Positions 42,087 through 51,837 are shown, counted from the first letter of the stretch. The stretch: DNA of 64,000 bases from Streptomyces parvus (GCF_014648875.1 NZ_BMRY01000001.1:231304-295303), one strand, 5' to 3'. Numbers and translations: made by a program. Notes: generated by a model from the letters alone, not told the origin.

Positions 42087-43159
42087 CCTGGCCAGGGCCC
42101 GGAATGCGGCCCTTCTCCATCAAGGCCAAGCTGGGCACGCTCGTCGTGGTCTCGGTGTTCATCACCACCGGGCTGCTGATCGTCGCCCTGCGGACCCGGA
42201 CCGAGTTCCAGTTCATCACCGTGTTCTCGGTGATCGCGACGCTGCTGATCACCCAGTTCGTGGCGCACGGTCTGACCGCGCCGCTGGACGAGATGCGGGC
42301 GGTGGCCCGGTCCATCTCGCACGGCGACTACACGCGGCGGGTGAGCGGCGCCGGGCGGCGGGACGAGCTGGGCGATCTGGCGCAGACGATCAACCGCATG
42401 GCGGACGACCTGGAGGCGGAGGACCGGCATCGCAAAGAGCTGGTCGCCAATGTCAGCCATGAACTGCGCACGCCCATCGCGGCGCTGAGAGCCGTGCTGG
42501 AGAACGTGGTGGACGGTGTGTCCGCCGCCGATCCGGAGACGATGCGCACCGCGCTGAAACAGACGGAGCGGCTCGGCCGGCTGGTCGAGACGCTGCTGGA
42601 CCTGTCGCGCCTGGACAACGGGGTCGTCGCACTCAAGGCAGGCCGTTTCGAGGTGTGGCCGTATCTGTCGGGCGTACTGAAGGAGGCGAATCTCGCCGCC
42701 TCCCAGCGACGCCTGTCGTCGGGTTCGGGCAATCACTCCCGTACGGACGTCCATCTGCATCTGGACGTCTCGCCGCCGGAGCTCACCGCGCACGCGGACG
42801 CCGAGCGGCTGCACCAGGTGGTCGCGAACCTCATCGACAACGCGGTCAAGCACAGCCCGCCGCACGGCCGGGTGACGGTGCTGGCGCGGCGCGGGGCCCA
42901 CCCCGAGTCGCTGGAGCTGGAAGTCATGGACGAGGGGCCCGGCATTCCGGAAGCGGAGCGCCACCGGGTGTTCGAGCGTTTCAACCGGGGCCAGGCGCCC
43001 TCCCCGCACGGTCCGGGCAGCGACGGCGGTACGGGCCTGGGCCTCGCCATCGCCCGCTGGGCGGTCGATCTGCACGGCGGCCGGATCGGTGTGGCCGAAT
43101 CCGTGCGAGGCTGCCGGATCCAGGTCACCCTTCCGGGAATCCCCGAGCAGCGCGGTTGA
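42083..43159 (+). CDS. Sensor histidine kinase paired with the OmpR regulator
   Basis: A 358-residue kinase starting at ATG 42083, inside the regulator's stop. It has two closely spaced N-terminal membrane spans (LGTLVVVSVFITTGLLIVAL and ITVFSVIATLLITQFVAHG) with almost no extracytoplasmic loop. HAMP follows, then the DHp His in VANVSHELRTPIAAL and an HATPase with NLIDNAVKHSPP, MDEGPGIP and GTGLGLAIARW. The short loop suggests sensing within the membrane or of an internal cue. The signal is unknown. It lies 282 bp before kgd, with no coupling visible. Confidence 0.93.
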   Translation: MTWPGPGMRPFSIKAKLGTLVVVSVFITTGLLIVALRTRTEFQFITVFSVIATLLITQFVAHGLTAPLDEMRAVARSISHGDYTRRVSGAGRRDELGDLAQTINRMADDLEAEDRHRKELVANVSHELRTPIAALRAVLENVVDGVSAADPETMRTALKQTERLGRLVETLLDLSRLDNGVVALKAGRFEVWPYLSGVLKEANLAASQRRLSSGSGNHSRTDVHLHLDVSPPELTAHADAERLHQVVANLIDNAVKHSPPHGRVTVLARRGAHPESLELEVMDEGPGIPEAERHRVFERFNRGQAPSPHGPGSDGGTGLGLAIARWAVDLHGGRIGVAESVRGCRIQVTLPGIPEQRG

Positions 43160-43441
43160 CGGTCGTGTTGGCATAGGGTCGAACCGGAAGGGCACGTTCA
43201 TACGTGTCCTTCCAGCAAGGGGCCTCAAGGGGATGCGGTCACAGGGCCGCGTCCACGGTCCTGCGTACCCGAAGTGCAGTGGAACCTCGCTTGTTTCCCG
43301 CCATTTCCTGCGCCGAAACCCGCCCTTCGATGTGATGTGCACGACGAAGCACCGGCCCGGCCTGCAAGGAACGGTTCGGGGGGCGTAGCCTTGATTTCCG
43401 CTGTCCATCACCTTGTGAAGCGGAAGAGGGCGGTTGCCGCC
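43160..43441 (+). promoter_or_regulatory. 282-bp leader region of kgd
   Basis: No gene is seen here. TTGACG (43156-43161) and TAGGGT (43174-43179) occur at the left end but only 12 bp apart, too close for a normal sigma-70-type promoter. The sequence near 43300-43380 is less GC-rich. A GGAAGAGGG element (43421-43429) lies 12 nt before the GTG chosen for kgd. Confidence 0.4.
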
Positions 43442-46400
43442 GTGTCGTCTCAGTCCCCCAGTAACTCAAGCGTCTCGACCGACCAAGCCAGCCCGGGCAC
43501 CAACCCGGCCGCGGCTTTCGGCGCCAATGAATGGCTCGTCGACGAGATCTACCAGCAGTACCTCCAGGATCCCAGTTCGGTCGATCGCGCCTGGTGGGAC
43601 TTCTTCGCCGACTACAAGCCGGGTACTTCCGGCACGGCGGACAAGCCCGCTCCCGGGGCCTCGGGGGCCCCGGTGACCGAGGCCGCCGCTCCGGCTCCGG
43701 CGAAGGCCGCGCCCGCCGCCGCTCCGGCCGCCCCCGCGCAGCCGGCCCCGGCCAAGGCCGCTCCGGCTCCGGCGAAGACCGCCCCGGCTCCGGCGAAGCC
43801 CGCGGCTGCGAAGCCCGCCGCCGCGCCCGCCAAGGCCAAGGCGGACGAGTCCACCGAAGCCCCGGCCGGACCGGAGTACGTGACGCTGCGCGGCCCCTCG
43901 GCCGCCGTCGCGAAGAACATGAACGCCTCGCTGGAGCTGCCGACGGCCACGTCCGTCCGCGCGGTCCCGGTGAAGCTGCTCTTCGACAACCGCATCGTCA
44001 TCAACAACCACCTCAAGCGCGCCCGCGGCGGGAAGATCTCCTTCACGCACCTCATCGGGTACGCGATGGTGCAGGCCCTCAAGGCCATGCCGTCGATGAA
44101 CTACTCCTTCGCGGAGAAGGACGGCAAGCCGACCCTGGTCAAGCCGGAGCACGTCAACCTGGGTCTGGCCATCGACCTGGTGAAGCCGAACGGCGACCGC
44201 CAGCTGGTCGTCGCGGCCATCAAGAAGGCCGAGACGCTCAACTTCTTCGAGTTCTGGCAGGCGTACGAGGACATCGTCCGGCGCGCCCGCATCGGCAAGC
44301 TCGGCATGGACGACTTCACCGGCGTCACCGCCTCGCTGACCAACCCCGGCGGCATCGGCACCGTCCACTCGGTGCCCCGCCTGATGCCCGGTCAGGGCCT
44401 CATCATGGGCGTCGGCGCGATGGACTACCCGGCGGAGTTCCAGGGCACCTCGCAGGACACCCTCAACAAGCTCGGCATCTCGAAGGTCATGACGCTCACG
44501 TCGACCTACGACCACCGGGTCATCCAGGGCGCCGCCTCCGGCGAGTTCCTGCGCGTTCTCTCCCAGCTGCTGCTCGGCGAGAACGAGTTCTACGACGAGA
44601 TCTTCAAGGCGCTGCGCATCCCCTACGAGCCGGTCCGCTGGCTCAAGGACATCGACGCCTCGCACGACGACGACGTCACCAAGGCCGCGCGGGTCTTCGA
44701 GCTGATCCACTCCTACCGGGTCCGCGGCCACGTCATGGCCGACACCGACCCGCTGGAGTACCACCAGCGCAAGCACCCCGACCTGGACATCACCGAGCAC
44801 GGCCTCACCCTGTGGGACCTGGAGCGGGAGTTCGCGGTCGGCGGGTTCGCCGGCAAGACGATGATGAAGCTCCGCGACATCCTCGGCGTGCTCCGTGAGT
44901 CGTACTGCCGCACCACCGGCATCGAGTTCATGCACATCCAGGACCCGAAGCAGCGCAAGTGGCTCCAGGACCGGGTCGAGCGCCCGCGCCCGAAGCCCGA
45001 GCGCGAGGAGCAGCTGCGCATCCTGCGCCGGCTGAACGCCGCGGAGGCGTTCGAGACGTTCCTGCAGACGAAGTACGTCGGCCAGAAGCGGTTCTCGCTG
45101 GAGGGCGGCGAGTCCGTCATCCCGCTGCTCGACGCCGTCCTCGACTCCGCCGCCGAGGCCCGCCTCGACGAGGTCGTCATCGGCATGGCCCACCGCGGCC
45201 GCCTGAACGTCCTGGCGAACATCGTCGGCAAGTCGTACGCGCAGATCTTCCGCGAGTTCGAGGGCAACCTCGACCCGCGCTCGATGCACGGCTCCGGCGA
45301 CGTCAAGTACCACCTGGGCGCCGAGGGCACCTTCACCGGTCTGGACGGCGAGCAGATCAAGGTCTCGCTGGCCGCCAACCCCTCGCACCTGGAGGCGGTC
45401 GACCCGGTCCTGGAGGGCATCGCCCGCGCCAAGCAGGACATCATCAACAAGGGCGGCACGGACTTCACGGTCCTGCCGGTCGCGCTCCACGGCGACGCGG
45501 CCTTCGCGGGCCAGGGCGTCGTCGCCGAGACGCTCAACATGTCGCAGCTGCGCGGCTACCGCACCGGCGGCACCGTGCACGTGGTGATCAACAACCAGGT
45601 CGGCTTCACCGCCGCCCCGGAGTCCTCGCGCTCCTCGATGTACGCCACCGACGTGGCGCGCATGATCGAGGCGCCGATCATCCACGTCAACGGCGACGAC
45701 CCGGAGGCCGTGGTCCGCGTCGCACGGCTGGCCTTCGAGTTCCGGCAGGCGTTCAACAAGGACGTCGTGATCGACCTCATCTGCTACCGCCGCCGCGGTC
45801 ACAACGAGGGCGACAACCCGGAGTTCACCAACCCGCAGATGTACACCCTGATCGACAAGAAGCGCTCGGTGCGCAAGCTCTACACCGAGTCCCTCATCGG
45901 TCGCGGCGACATCACGCTGGAAGAGGCGGAGCAGGCGCTCCAGGACTTCCAGGGCCAGCTGGAGAAGGTGTTCGCCGAGGTCCGCGAGGCCACCTCGCAG
46001 CCGGCGTCCCCGCACGTCCCGGAGCCGCAGGCCGCGTTCCCGGTGGCCGTGGAGACGGCCGTCTCCGCCGAGGTCGTGAAGCGGATCGCCGAGTCCCAGG
46101 TCAACATCCCCGATTCGATCACCGTGCACCCGCGTCTGCTGCCGCAGATGCAGCGCCGCGCCGCCTCGGTGGAGAACGGCACGATCGACTGGGGCATGGG
46201 CGAGACCCTGGCCATCGGTTCGCTGCTGATGGAGGGCACCCCGGTCCGGCTCGCCGGCCAGGACAGCCGCCGCGGCACGTTCGGCCAGCGCCACGCGGTC
46301 CTGGTCGACCAGGTCACCGGCGAGGACTACACCCCGCTGCTGTACCTGGCGGACGACCAGGCCCGGTACAACGTCTACGACTCGCTGCTCAGCGAGTACG

Positions 46401-47233
46401 CGGCGATGGGCTTCGAGTACGGCTACTCGCTGGCCCGCCCGGAGTCGCTGGTCATCTGGGAGGCCCAGTTCGGTGACTTCGTCAACGGCGCGCAGACCGT
46501 CGTGGACGAGTTCATCTCCTCGGCCGAGCAGAAGTGGGGCCAGACCTCCGGCGTCACGCTGCTCCTGCCGCACGGCTACGAGGGCCAGGGCCCGGACCAC
46601 AGCTCCGCCCGCCCCGAGCGCTTCCTCCAGATGTGCGCGCAGGACAACATGACGGTCGCGATGCCGACCCTGCCGTCGAACTACTTCCACCTGCTGCGCT
46701 GGCAGGTGCACAACCCGCACCACAAGCCGCTCATCGTCTTCACCCCGAAGTCGATGCTGCGTCTGAAGGCGGCGGCCTCGTCCATCGAGGAGTTCACCTC
46801 CGGCGGCTTCCGCCCGGTGATCGGCGACGACAGCGTCAAGGCGGAGGACGTCCGCAAGGTCGTCTTCGTCTCCGGCAAGCTCTTCTACGACCTGGACGCC
46901 GAGCGGGAGAAGCGGGGCGACACGGAGACCGCGATCATCCGGCTGGAGCGCCTGTACCCGCTGCCGGGTGCGGAGATCCAGGCCGAGATCGCGAAGTACC
47001 CGAACGCCGAGAAGTACCTGTGGGCGCAGGAGGAGCCGGCGAACCAGGGTGCGTGGCCGTTCATCGCGCTCAACCTGATCGACCACCTGGACCTCGCGGT
47101 CGGCGCGGACGTGCCGCACGGCGAGCGCCTGCGCCGCATCTCGCGGCCGCACGGCTCGTCCCCGGCGGTCGGCTCGGCCAAGCGTCACCAGGCGGAGCAG
47201 ACGCAGCTGGTCAACGAGGTCTTCGAAGCCTGA
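43442..47233 (+). CDS. kgd: Multifunctional 2-oxoglutarate dehydrogenase E1/E2 (Kgd, SucA-type)
   Basis: A 1263-residue fusion typical of actinobacteria. The short N-terminal E1 segment has [16 protein letters not shown]. An Ala/Pro/Lys-rich flexible linker (about 75-140) follows, then an E2 succinyltransferase-like domain with the acyltransferase motif DHRVIQGA at about 355. The thiamin-diphosphate E1 (about 400-1263) has [31 protein letters not shown] and [16 protein letters not shown]. It decarboxylates 2-oxoglutarate in the TCA cycle and can feed succinyl-CoA formation with a shared E3. The GTG at 43442 matches the usual N-terminus of this family. A terminator follows. Confidence 0.96.
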   Translation: MSSQSPSNSSVSTDQASPGTNPAAAFGANEWLVDEIYQQYLQDPSSVDRAWWDFFADYKPGTSGTADKPAPGASGAPVTEAAAPAPAKAAPAAAPAAPAQPAPAKAAPAPAKTAPAPAKPAAAKPAAAPAKAKADESTEAPAGPEYVTLRGPSAAVAKNMNASLELPTATSVRAVPVKLLFDNRIVINNHLKRARGGKISFTHLIGYAMVQALKAMPSMNYSFAEKDGKPTLVKPEHVNLGLAIDLVKPNGDRQLVVAAIKKAETLNFFEFWQAYEDIVRRARIGKLGMDDFTGVTASLTNPGGIGTVHSVPRLMPGQGLIMGVGAMDYPAEFQGTSQDTLNKLGISKVMTLTSTYDHRVIQGAASGEFLRVLSQLLLGENEFYDEIFKALRIPYEPVRWLKDIDASHDDDVTKAARVFELIHSYRVRGHVMADTDPLEYHQRKHPDLDITEHGLTLWDLEREFAVGGFAGKTMMKLRDILGVLRESYCRTTGIEFMHIQDPKQRKWLQDRVERPRPKPEREEQLRILRRLNAAEAFETFLQTKYVGQKRFSLEGGESVIPLLDAVLDSAAEARLDEVVIGMAHRGRLNVLANIVGKSYAQIFREFEGNLDPRSMHGSGDVKYHLGAEGTFTGLDGEQIKVSLAANPSHLEAVDPVLEGIARAKQDIINKGGTDFTVLPVALHGDAAFAGQGVVAETLNMSQLRGYRTGGTVHVVINNQVGFTAAPESSRSSMYATDVARMIEAPIIHVNGDDPEAVVRVARLAFEFRQAFNKDVVIDLICYRRRGHNEGDNPEFTNPQMYTLIDKKRSVRKLYTESLIGRGDITLEEAEQALQDFQGQLEKVFAEVREATSQPASPHVPEPQAAFPVAVETAVSAEVVKRIAESQVNIPDSITVHPRLLPQMQRRAASVENGTIDWGMGETLAIGSLLMEGTPVRLAGQDSRRGTFGQRHAVLVDQVTGEDYTPLLYLADDQARYNVYDSLLSEYAAMGFEYGYSLARPESLVIWEAQFGDFVNGAQTVVDEFISSAEQKWGQTSGVTLLLPHGYEGQGPDHSSARPERFLQMCAQDNMTVAMPTLPSNYFHLLRWQVHNPHHKPLIVFTPKSMLRLKAAASSIEEFTSGGFRPVIGDDSVKAEDVRKVVFVSGKLFYDLDAEREKRGDTETAIIRLERLYPLPGAEIQAEIAKYPNAEKYLWAQEEPANQGAWPFIALNLIDHLDLAVGADVPHGERLRRISRPHGSSPAVGSAKRHQAEQTQLVNEVFEA

Positions 47234-47252
47234 GGACCGTAACGCCGAACAC

Positions 47253-47300
47253 CCGGGGACCCGGTTCCGCGCTTGTCGCGGGGCCGGGTCCCCGGCGTTT
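47253..47300 (+). terminator. Terminator after kgd
   Basis: CCGGGGACCCGG (47253-47264) pairs perfectly with CCGGGTCCCCGG (47284-47295), followed by CGTTT. It begins 20 bp past the kgd stop codon. Confidence 0.8.
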
Positions 47301-47322
47301 CCCCGCTGGATATCCTTGTCCC

Positions 47323-47508
47323 ATGTACTTCACGGACCGTGGCATCGAGGAACTGGAGAAGCGGCGCGGCGAGGAGGAGGTCACCTTCGAGTGGCTCGCC
47401 GAGCAGCTGCGGACGTTCGTCGATCTCAACCCCGACTTCGAGGTGCCCGTCGAGCGCCTCGCGACCTGGCTGGCCCGGCTGGACGACGAGGACGACGAGG
47501 ACGCGTAA
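47323..47508 (+). CDS. DUF6104-like small acidic protein
   Basis: A 61-residue acidic protein (YFTDRGIEELEKRRGEEE, FEWLAEQLRTFVDLNPDF, with a DDEDDEDA tail), apparently helical, with no signal peptide. It resembles the short actinobacterial family DUF6104, always found as a tiny stand-alone gene. TATCCT (47311-47316) lies 6 nt before its ATG, so it is probably transcribed as a leaderless message independently of kgd. Function is unknown. Confidence 0.8.
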   Translation: MYFTDRGIEELEKRRGEEEVTFEWLAEQLRTFVDLNPDFEVPVERLATWLARLDDEDDEDA

Positions 47509-47555
47509 GGTCCGGGTCCTGCTCCCTGATCCGACCTGATCCAAACGAAAGGCCC

Positions 47556-48383
47556 TCAGTTCTCGGCGCTCGCCCTGGCCCGCTCGTACGCGAGCCCCAG
47601 CGCGCCCTGCGCCAGCAGCACCGCCCCGGCCGCCGCCCAGCCACCGCTGCGGCGCCGCGCGCCCCACAGCAGGAGCGGGAGCCCGGCCGCGAGCTGGACG
47701 GCGGCGACGGCCCGGGCGCGGGGGCCGCGTACCCACGGGCCGACCCGGCTGCTCTCTACCGCGTCCAGTTCGACCCGTACGGCATCGCGCCAGCCGGCCC
47801 ACTCGACGCGGTCCACCTGACGCTGCACCGCCGCGACGCTGCGCAGCCGGTCGGCGCTCTCGCCCGGGGAGAGTCCGGCGGGCAGGGCCAGTCCGGTGCC
47901 GGTGAGGACGGCGAGGAGTCCGCGCAGCCGGGCCTCCGCGTCCGTCTCCGGATCGGGGCGGGTCAGCGCCTCCAGCGCCTGTACGTCGAGCACCGGGTCG
48001 AGGCCGAGCCGGACGGCGAAGGTGCGCATGGCCTCGTCCTCGCCCACCGGGGTGCCGTCGGTCAGCCAGACGTAGCCCACGGTCCGGCGGAATCCGGCGG
48101 CGAGGGTGTAGCCGGCCCGGTCGGCGTCCCACCACAGGGCGAGCACCGGCCAGGTGGAGCCGACGGCGAGCGCGGTGGCCCAGCAGCCGAGGACCCGGTC
48201 GACCGGCTCGGCGTCCTGCTCCGCTCCCCCGGCCCGCCAGGGCTTCCCCTCCGGGACGAGCACGCTCCACTCCGCGCCCGCGCGGGCCAGCAGCATCTGC
48301 TCGCGCAGCAGGTGGGCGAGCGGCCGTACGGTCTCGGGATCGGCCCGGCACAGCAGGAGGGCCCCGGTGGGTGTCGCGTTCAT
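47556..48383 (-). CDS. Hypothetical protein with C-terminal membrane segments
   Basis: A 275-residue protein. The N-terminal ~200 residues look soluble and Leu/Ala-rich (LLREQMLLARAGAEWSVLVPEG, WWDADRAGYTLAAGFRRTVGYVW). The C-terminus has a hydrophobic pair (AVAAVQLAAGLPLLLWGA, AAAGAVLLAQGALGLAY) suggesting membrane attachment. I do not recognise a named domain. It is convergent with the small gene at 47323 and divergent from the DUF4097 gene. Confidence 0.7.
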   Translation of the reverse strand: MNATPTGALLLCRADPETVRPLAHLLREQMLLARAGAEWSVLVPEGKPWRAGGAEQDAEPVDRVLGCWATALAVGSTWPVLALWWDADRAGYTLAAGFRRTVGYVWLTDGTPVGEDEAMRTFAVRLGLDPVLDVQALEALTRPDPETDAEARLRGLLAVLTGTGLALPAGLSPGESADRLRSVAAVQRQVDRVEWAGWRDAVRVELDAVESSRVGPWVRGPRARAVAAVQLAAGLPLLLWGARRRSGGWAAAGAVLLAQGALGLAYERARASAEN

Positions 48384-48473
48384 GGCTCATACGCTAGGGC
48401 AATATCTCCGCATTTGATCGTTTTTGCAGGCATGGTGCTGACCTTCACGCCGCCCCCCGGAGCACGACATCCC

Positions 48474-48522
48474 TTGACTTCCCCCATCCGCGATATATCG
48501 TGTTCTTCACGAGACGCGATAT
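48474..48522 (+). promoter_or_regulatory. Promoter and CGATAT-type operator before the DUF4097-PadR genes
   Basis: A -35 TTGACT (48474-48479) is followed at 16-bp spacing by TATCGT (48496-48501). The -10 overlaps the perfect palindrome CGATATATCG (48491-48500), and a further half-site CGATAT lies at 48517-48522. PadR-family repressors commonly bind such ATAT-containing palindromes. The PadR encoded in the same operon is the likely binder, by inference. Confidence 0.6.
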
Positions 48523-48555
48523 GTTGCGTTGCCACGCTCCCGGGAGGTCATATCC

Positions 48556-49413
48556 ATGCCTGTGTCGACATGGACCATCGATGAGCCGCGGAAGCTCTCC
48601 TTCGACGATCCGGTGACGGCGCTCCAGGTGCGTGTCGTCGACGGCACGGTCAACGTGGTCGGGACCGACGAGCCGGGCGCCCGGCTGGAGGTCTCCGCGA
48701 TCGAGGGGCCGCCTCTGATCGTGACCCAGGAGGACGGCCGGCTCACCGTGGCGTACGAGGATCTGCCCTGGCAGGACCTGTTGCGCTGGCTCGACCCCAA
48801 GGGCCGCCGCCGCAGCGCCGTCGTCTCGCTCGTCGTGCCCGCCGCGTCGTCGGTCGAGGTCGGCGTGATCGGCGCGGGGGCCGTCGTCTCGGGCATCAGC
48901 GGCCGTACCGAGGTCCGCGGCATCACGGGGGACTCCACGCTCGTCGGGCTGACGGGCGCGGTGCGCGGGGAGTCCGTGTCGGGCAGCCTGGAGGCCCAGA
49001 GCGTCACGGGGGACCTCCGCTTCCAGTCCGTGGCCGGTGATCTGACGGTGATCGACGGGGCGGGGGCCTCGGTCCGGGCCGAGTCGGTCAGCGGTGACAT
49101 GGTGCTGGACGTCGACCCGTCCGGGAAGCCCACGGACATCCGGCTGACCACGGTGTCCGGCGAGATCGCGATCCGGCTGCCGCACCCGGCGGACGCCAGG
49201 GTCGAGGCGAACACCGCGAGCGGGGCCGTCTCCAACGCCTTCGAGGACCTGCGGGTCGGCGGGCAGTGGGGCGCGAAGAAGATCACCGGCACGCTGGGCG
49301 CCGGAACGGGGACCCTGCGGGCGACGACCGTGTCCGGCTCGATCGCCCTCCTGCGCAGGCCGCCCGCCGAGGACGACGCGTACGCCGCCGAGCCGACCGG
49401 AAAGGTTCTCTGA
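48556..49413 (+). CDS. DUF4097 beta-helix-like protein
   Basis: A 285-residue protein preceded by GGGAGG at 8 nt. After a short head, it shows the repeated short strands of DUF4097 adhesin-like folds (SGISGRTEVRGITGD, GLTGAVRGESVSGSLEAQSVTGD, AESVSGDMVLDVD). No signal peptide is visible, so it is probably cytoplasmic despite the family name. It pairs with a PadR regulator 1 bp downstream, an arrangement common in actinobacteria. Its biochemical role is unknown. Confidence 0.85.
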   Translation: MPVSTWTIDEPRKLSFDDPVTALQVRVVDGTVNVVGTDEPGARLEVSAIEGPPLIVTQEDGRLTVAYEDLPWQDLLRWLDPKGRRRSAVVSLVVPAASSVEVGVIGAGAVVSGISGRTEVRGITGDSTLVGLTGAVRGESVSGSLEAQSVTGDLRFQSVAGDLTVIDGAGASVRAESVSGDMVLDVDPSGKPTDIRLTTVSGEIAIRLPHPADARVEANTASGAVSNAFEDLRVGGQWGAKKITGTLGAGTGTLRATTVSGSIALLRRPPAEDDAYAAEPTGKVL

Positions 49414-49414
49414 C

Positions 49415-50437
49415 ATGCCCCCCGTATTCGCCCACGGCCGTCTGCGCCTGTACCTCCTCAAGCTCCTGGACGAGGCCCCGCGCCACGGCTACGAGATCAT
49501 CCGCCTGCTGGAGGAACGCTTCCAGGGCCTCTACGCCCCGTCCGCCGGCACGGTCTACCCGCGGCTGGCCAAGCTGGAGGCCGAGGGCCTGGTCACCCAC
49601 GCCACCGAGGGCGGCCGCAAGGTCTACTCGATCACCGACGCCGGCCGCGAGGAGTTGGCGGGCCGCAGCGGCGAACTGGCCGATCTGGAGCTGGAGATCC
49701 GCGACTCGCTCTCCGAGCTGGCCGCCGAGATACGCGACGACGTCCGGGGCGCGGCGGGCCGGCTCCGCAGCGATGTGCGGGCGGCGGCGTCGGAGTCGCG
49801 GCACGGCGCGAAGGCGGGGTCCGGCAAGGCGAAGGGGAAGGGCGCATCCTCGTCCCCCTTCGGGGACTTCGGCGACTTCGGCAATCTGGGCGACCTCGGC
49901 GACAGCGAGGCGTGGCGCACGGCGAAGGAGGCGTGGAAGGAGCAGGCCCGCCGGGCGAAGGACGAGTCCCGGCGCGCCCGCGAGGACGCCCAGCAGGCCC
50001 GCCGCCAGGCCAAGGAGGCCCAGGACAGGGCGCGGGAGCAGATGCAGAACGCCGCCCGCCAGGTGCAGGAGCACTTCGCCCGGGGCGACTGGCCCTCCGG
50101 AGTAAGGGAGGGCCTCGCGGAGATCACCGGCCAGCTCGGCGGTTTCGCCCGGTCCGGCGCCTGGCCTCCGTTCGGCAAGCCCGGGCCGGAGACCGAGCCG
50201 CCCGTCCAGGACCCGGCTCCCGGTGCGGACCGGTGGCAGGACGTGCCGACGACGGGCGACCCCGTGCGCGATCTGGACCGCCTGCTGGACCGGTTCCGTG
50301 ACGGCATCCGGGACACGGCTCGCGATCACGGGGTGACGGAGGCGCGGCTCGCGGAGGCCCGCCGCCACCTGGGCGAGGCGGCGACGCAGATCGAGGCGCT
50401 GCTGAGGGCGGAGGACGAGGACGGCAAGCAGGGCTGA
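49415..50437 (+). CDS. PadR family transcriptional regulator with long C-terminal extension
   Basis: A 340-residue protein. The PadR winged helix fills the first ~100 residues (YLLKLLDEAPRHGYEIIRLLEERF, GTVYPRLAKLEAEGLVTHATEGGRKVYSIT). A typical PadR ends soon after residue 180. Here ~160 further residues follow, with a charged helical region (REDAQQARRQAKEAQDRARE) and a C-terminal helical segment. The extension could mediate dimers or contact with the DUF4097 protein. It likely regulates its own operon through the CGATATATCG site. Confidence 0.88.
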   Translation: MPPVFAHGRLRLYLLKLLDEAPRHGYEIIRLLEERFQGLYAPSAGTVYPRLAKLEAEGLVTHATEGGRKVYSITDAGREELAGRSGELADLELEIRDSLSELAAEIRDDVRGAAGRLRSDVRAAASESRHGAKAGSGKAKGKGASSSPFGDFGDFGNLGDLGDSEAWRTAKEAWKEQARRAKDESRRAREDAQQARRQAKEAQDRAREQMQNAARQVQEHFARGDWPSGVREGLAEITGQLGGFARSGAWPPFGKPGPETEPPVQDPAPGADRWQDVPTTGDPVRDLDRLLDRFRDGIRDTARDHGVTEARLAEARRHLGEAATQIEALLRAEDEDGKQG

Positions 50438-50469
50438 GGAGGGGTGGGGCAGCGGCCCCACCCCTCCGC

Positions 50470-51057
50470 TCACCCGGCCTGGGCGCGCCCCCGGCCCGCC
50501 GCACCGTCGTCGGAGCCGTACAGCGCGCGCTGCACGGCCGTGTAGGTCGCGCCGTGCTCGGCGAGGACGTCGGCGACGGATCCGGGCTTCGCGGTGAGAG
50601 CCAGGAGCAGGTGTTCCTCGCCGATGAACCGGTCGCCGCGGCCGAGGGCCAACCGGAGCGAGTTCTCCAGCACGGTCTTCGCGCCCGGGGTGAAGGGGCG
50701 GTGCCCGGACCGCCACCACCGGCGGCCACCGCGGTCGGCGTCGAGGGCCCCCTCGCCGTGGGTTCCCTCGACATGGGAGACGATCGCGTCGACGTCGATC
50801 CCGATGCCGGCGAGGGCCTCGGTGTCGGCCCTGGTCAGCCCGGAGCGGCGGCGGGCCTCGGCGAAGGATGCCTCCAGGGAGGACCGGCGGTCGTGGAGGC
50901 CGAGGGCCGTGACGGCGAACGAGGCCCGGCCGCCGTCCTGTTCCAGCAGCGCGAGCAGCAGGTGTTCCTCGGTGACCGAGCCGGCCCCGGTGCGCTCGGC
51001 CCGGGCCACGGCTCCCTTCACGGTCGCGCGGGCCCCTCGGGTGAATCGCTCGAACAT
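50470..51057 (-). CDS. Clp N-terminal (R) domain protein
   Basis: A 195-residue protein with two Clp-N repeats, each containing the EEHLLLAL core (TEEHLLLALLEQDGG near 30 and GEEHLLLALTAKPGS near 145), as in the substrate/adaptor-binding domain of ClpA/ClpC. It has no ATPase module. Such proteins may act as adaptors or decoys for Clp proteases. The ATG at 51057 overlaps the stop of the HTH gene by one base (TGATG), so the two are coupled. Confidence 0.88.
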   Translation of the reverse strand: MFERFTRGARATVKGAVARAERTGAGSVTEEHLLLALLEQDGGRASFAVTALGLHDRRSSLEASFAEARRRSGLTRADTEALAGIGIDVDAIVSHVEGTHGEGALDADRGGRRWWRSGHRPFTPGAKTVLENSLRLALGRGDRFIGEEHLLLALTAKPGSVADVLAEHGATYTAVQRALYGSDDGAAGRGRAQAG

Positions 51058-51266
51058 CAACGCCTCCCGTACTTCTTGTGCACGGCCTGTCGGCTGACGC
51101 CCAGCTCGGCGGCGATCTCCTGCCAGGACCAGCCCTGCACGCGGGCACTTCCTACTTGTACGGCTTCGAGCTGCTCCAGCAGCCGCCGCAGCGCGGCCAC
51201 CGCCCGCAGCCCGACGCGCGGGTCGCGGTCACCGGCGCGCGCGGCCAGATCCGTTGCTTCGGTCAT
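51057..51266 (-). CDS. Small HTH regulator coupled to the Clp-N gene
   Basis: A 69-residue protein consisting of a Leu-rich helix (LRRLLEQLEAVQVG) and a C-terminal helix-turn-helix (GWSWQEIAAELGVSRQAVHKKYGRR). Its start is leaderless: the -10 TAGGTT (minus strand) ends 6 nt before the ATG. Two perfect GTCAA-N6-TTGAC sites sit on its promoter and probably mediate self-repression. Being coupled to the Clp-N gene, it probably controls or responds to proteostasis, but that is inference. Confidence 0.82.
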   Translation of the reverse strand: MTEATDLAARAGDRDPRVGLRAVAALRRLLEQLEAVQVGSARVQGWSWQEIAAELGVSRQAVHKKYGRR

Positions 51267-51269
51267 CGC

Positions 51270-51312
51270 GTCAACCTACATTGACACCACTCGCCCGTCA
51301 ATCAAAGTTGAC
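51270..51312 (-). promoter_or_regulatory. Promoter with two GTCAA-N6-TTGAC operators
   Basis: Perfect palindromes GTCAA-N6-TTGAC occur at 51270-51285 and 51297-51312, with centres 27 bp apart. On the minus strand, -35 TTGACG (51301-51296) and -10 TAGGTT (51278-51273) are 17 bp apart. One operator overlaps the -35 and the other the -10. The second also overlaps the 3' end of the upstream GNAT gene. Confidence 0.8.
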
Positions 51313-51837
51313 AACATCGTCGGCGAGGCGCGCGTGCCGCTCGACGTCGTACCGGACCCTGCCGTACCGCAGCTTGGCCCGCTCGATGCCCTCGGACGCG
51401 AATCCGGAGCGGGTCGCGACCCGGCAGGAGGCGACGTTGTCGGTGCGGTGTCCCAGCTCCAGCCGGTACAGCCCGAGCTCGTCGAAGGCCCAGCGGGCGA
51501 GGGCCCGCACCCCGGCCGGGGCGACGCCCCGGCCGCGGGCCGACTCGGTGGTCCAGTAGGAGACCCAGCCGCTGTCGTGCGTCCGGTTGACGACGTTGAG
51601 CGCCACACAGCCGAGCGCCTCGCCCTCCTCCCCCACGACGGCCCAGGAGTAGCCGGTGCGCGCCCCTCGTTCGCGCGCGCGTTCCGCGACCCAGGCGAGC
51701 GCCCCGGACCGGTCGTCCACGGGCCGGTCCGTCTGGCGGTCCATCTCGGCCGGGGCGAAGGCCCGGAGCACCGCCGAGGCGTCGTCGGGCAGCCAGGGGC
51801 GCAGCAGAAACCCTTCAGGGGTGGTCAGTTCGTCCAT
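51298..51837 (-). CDS. GNAT family N-acetyltransferase (RimJ/RimL-like)
   Basis: A 179-residue acetyltransferase of the Acetyltransf_3 type: LRPWLPDDASAVLRAF at the N-terminus, WVSYWTTESARGRGVAPAGVRAL (the acetyl-CoA loop with R-G-R-G) and LELGHRTDNVASCRVATRSGF. Relatives acetylate protein N-termini or small amines. The substrate is unknown. Its start lies 23 bp inside the 3' end of the GH5 gene, and its stop lies in an operator of the next gene. Confidence 0.87.
   Translation of the reverse strand: MDELTTPEGFLLRPWLPDDASAVLRAFAPAEMDRQTDRPVDDRSGALAWVAERARERGARTGYSWAVVGEEGEALGCVALNVVNRTHDSGWVSYWTTESARGRGVAPAGVRALARWAFDELGLYRLELGHRTDNVASCRVATRSGFASEGIERAKLRYGRVRYDVERHARLADDVVNFD

Noticed and set aside
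43156..43179. TTGACG/TAGGGT promoter before kgd
   Set aside because: The hexamers are only 12 bp apart, too short for a standard -35/-10 pair.
43466..47188. Minus-strand open frame of ~1240 codons opposite kgd
   Set aside because: It mirrors the kgd codons, is highly repetitive in composition and has no family features. Kgd is unambiguous.
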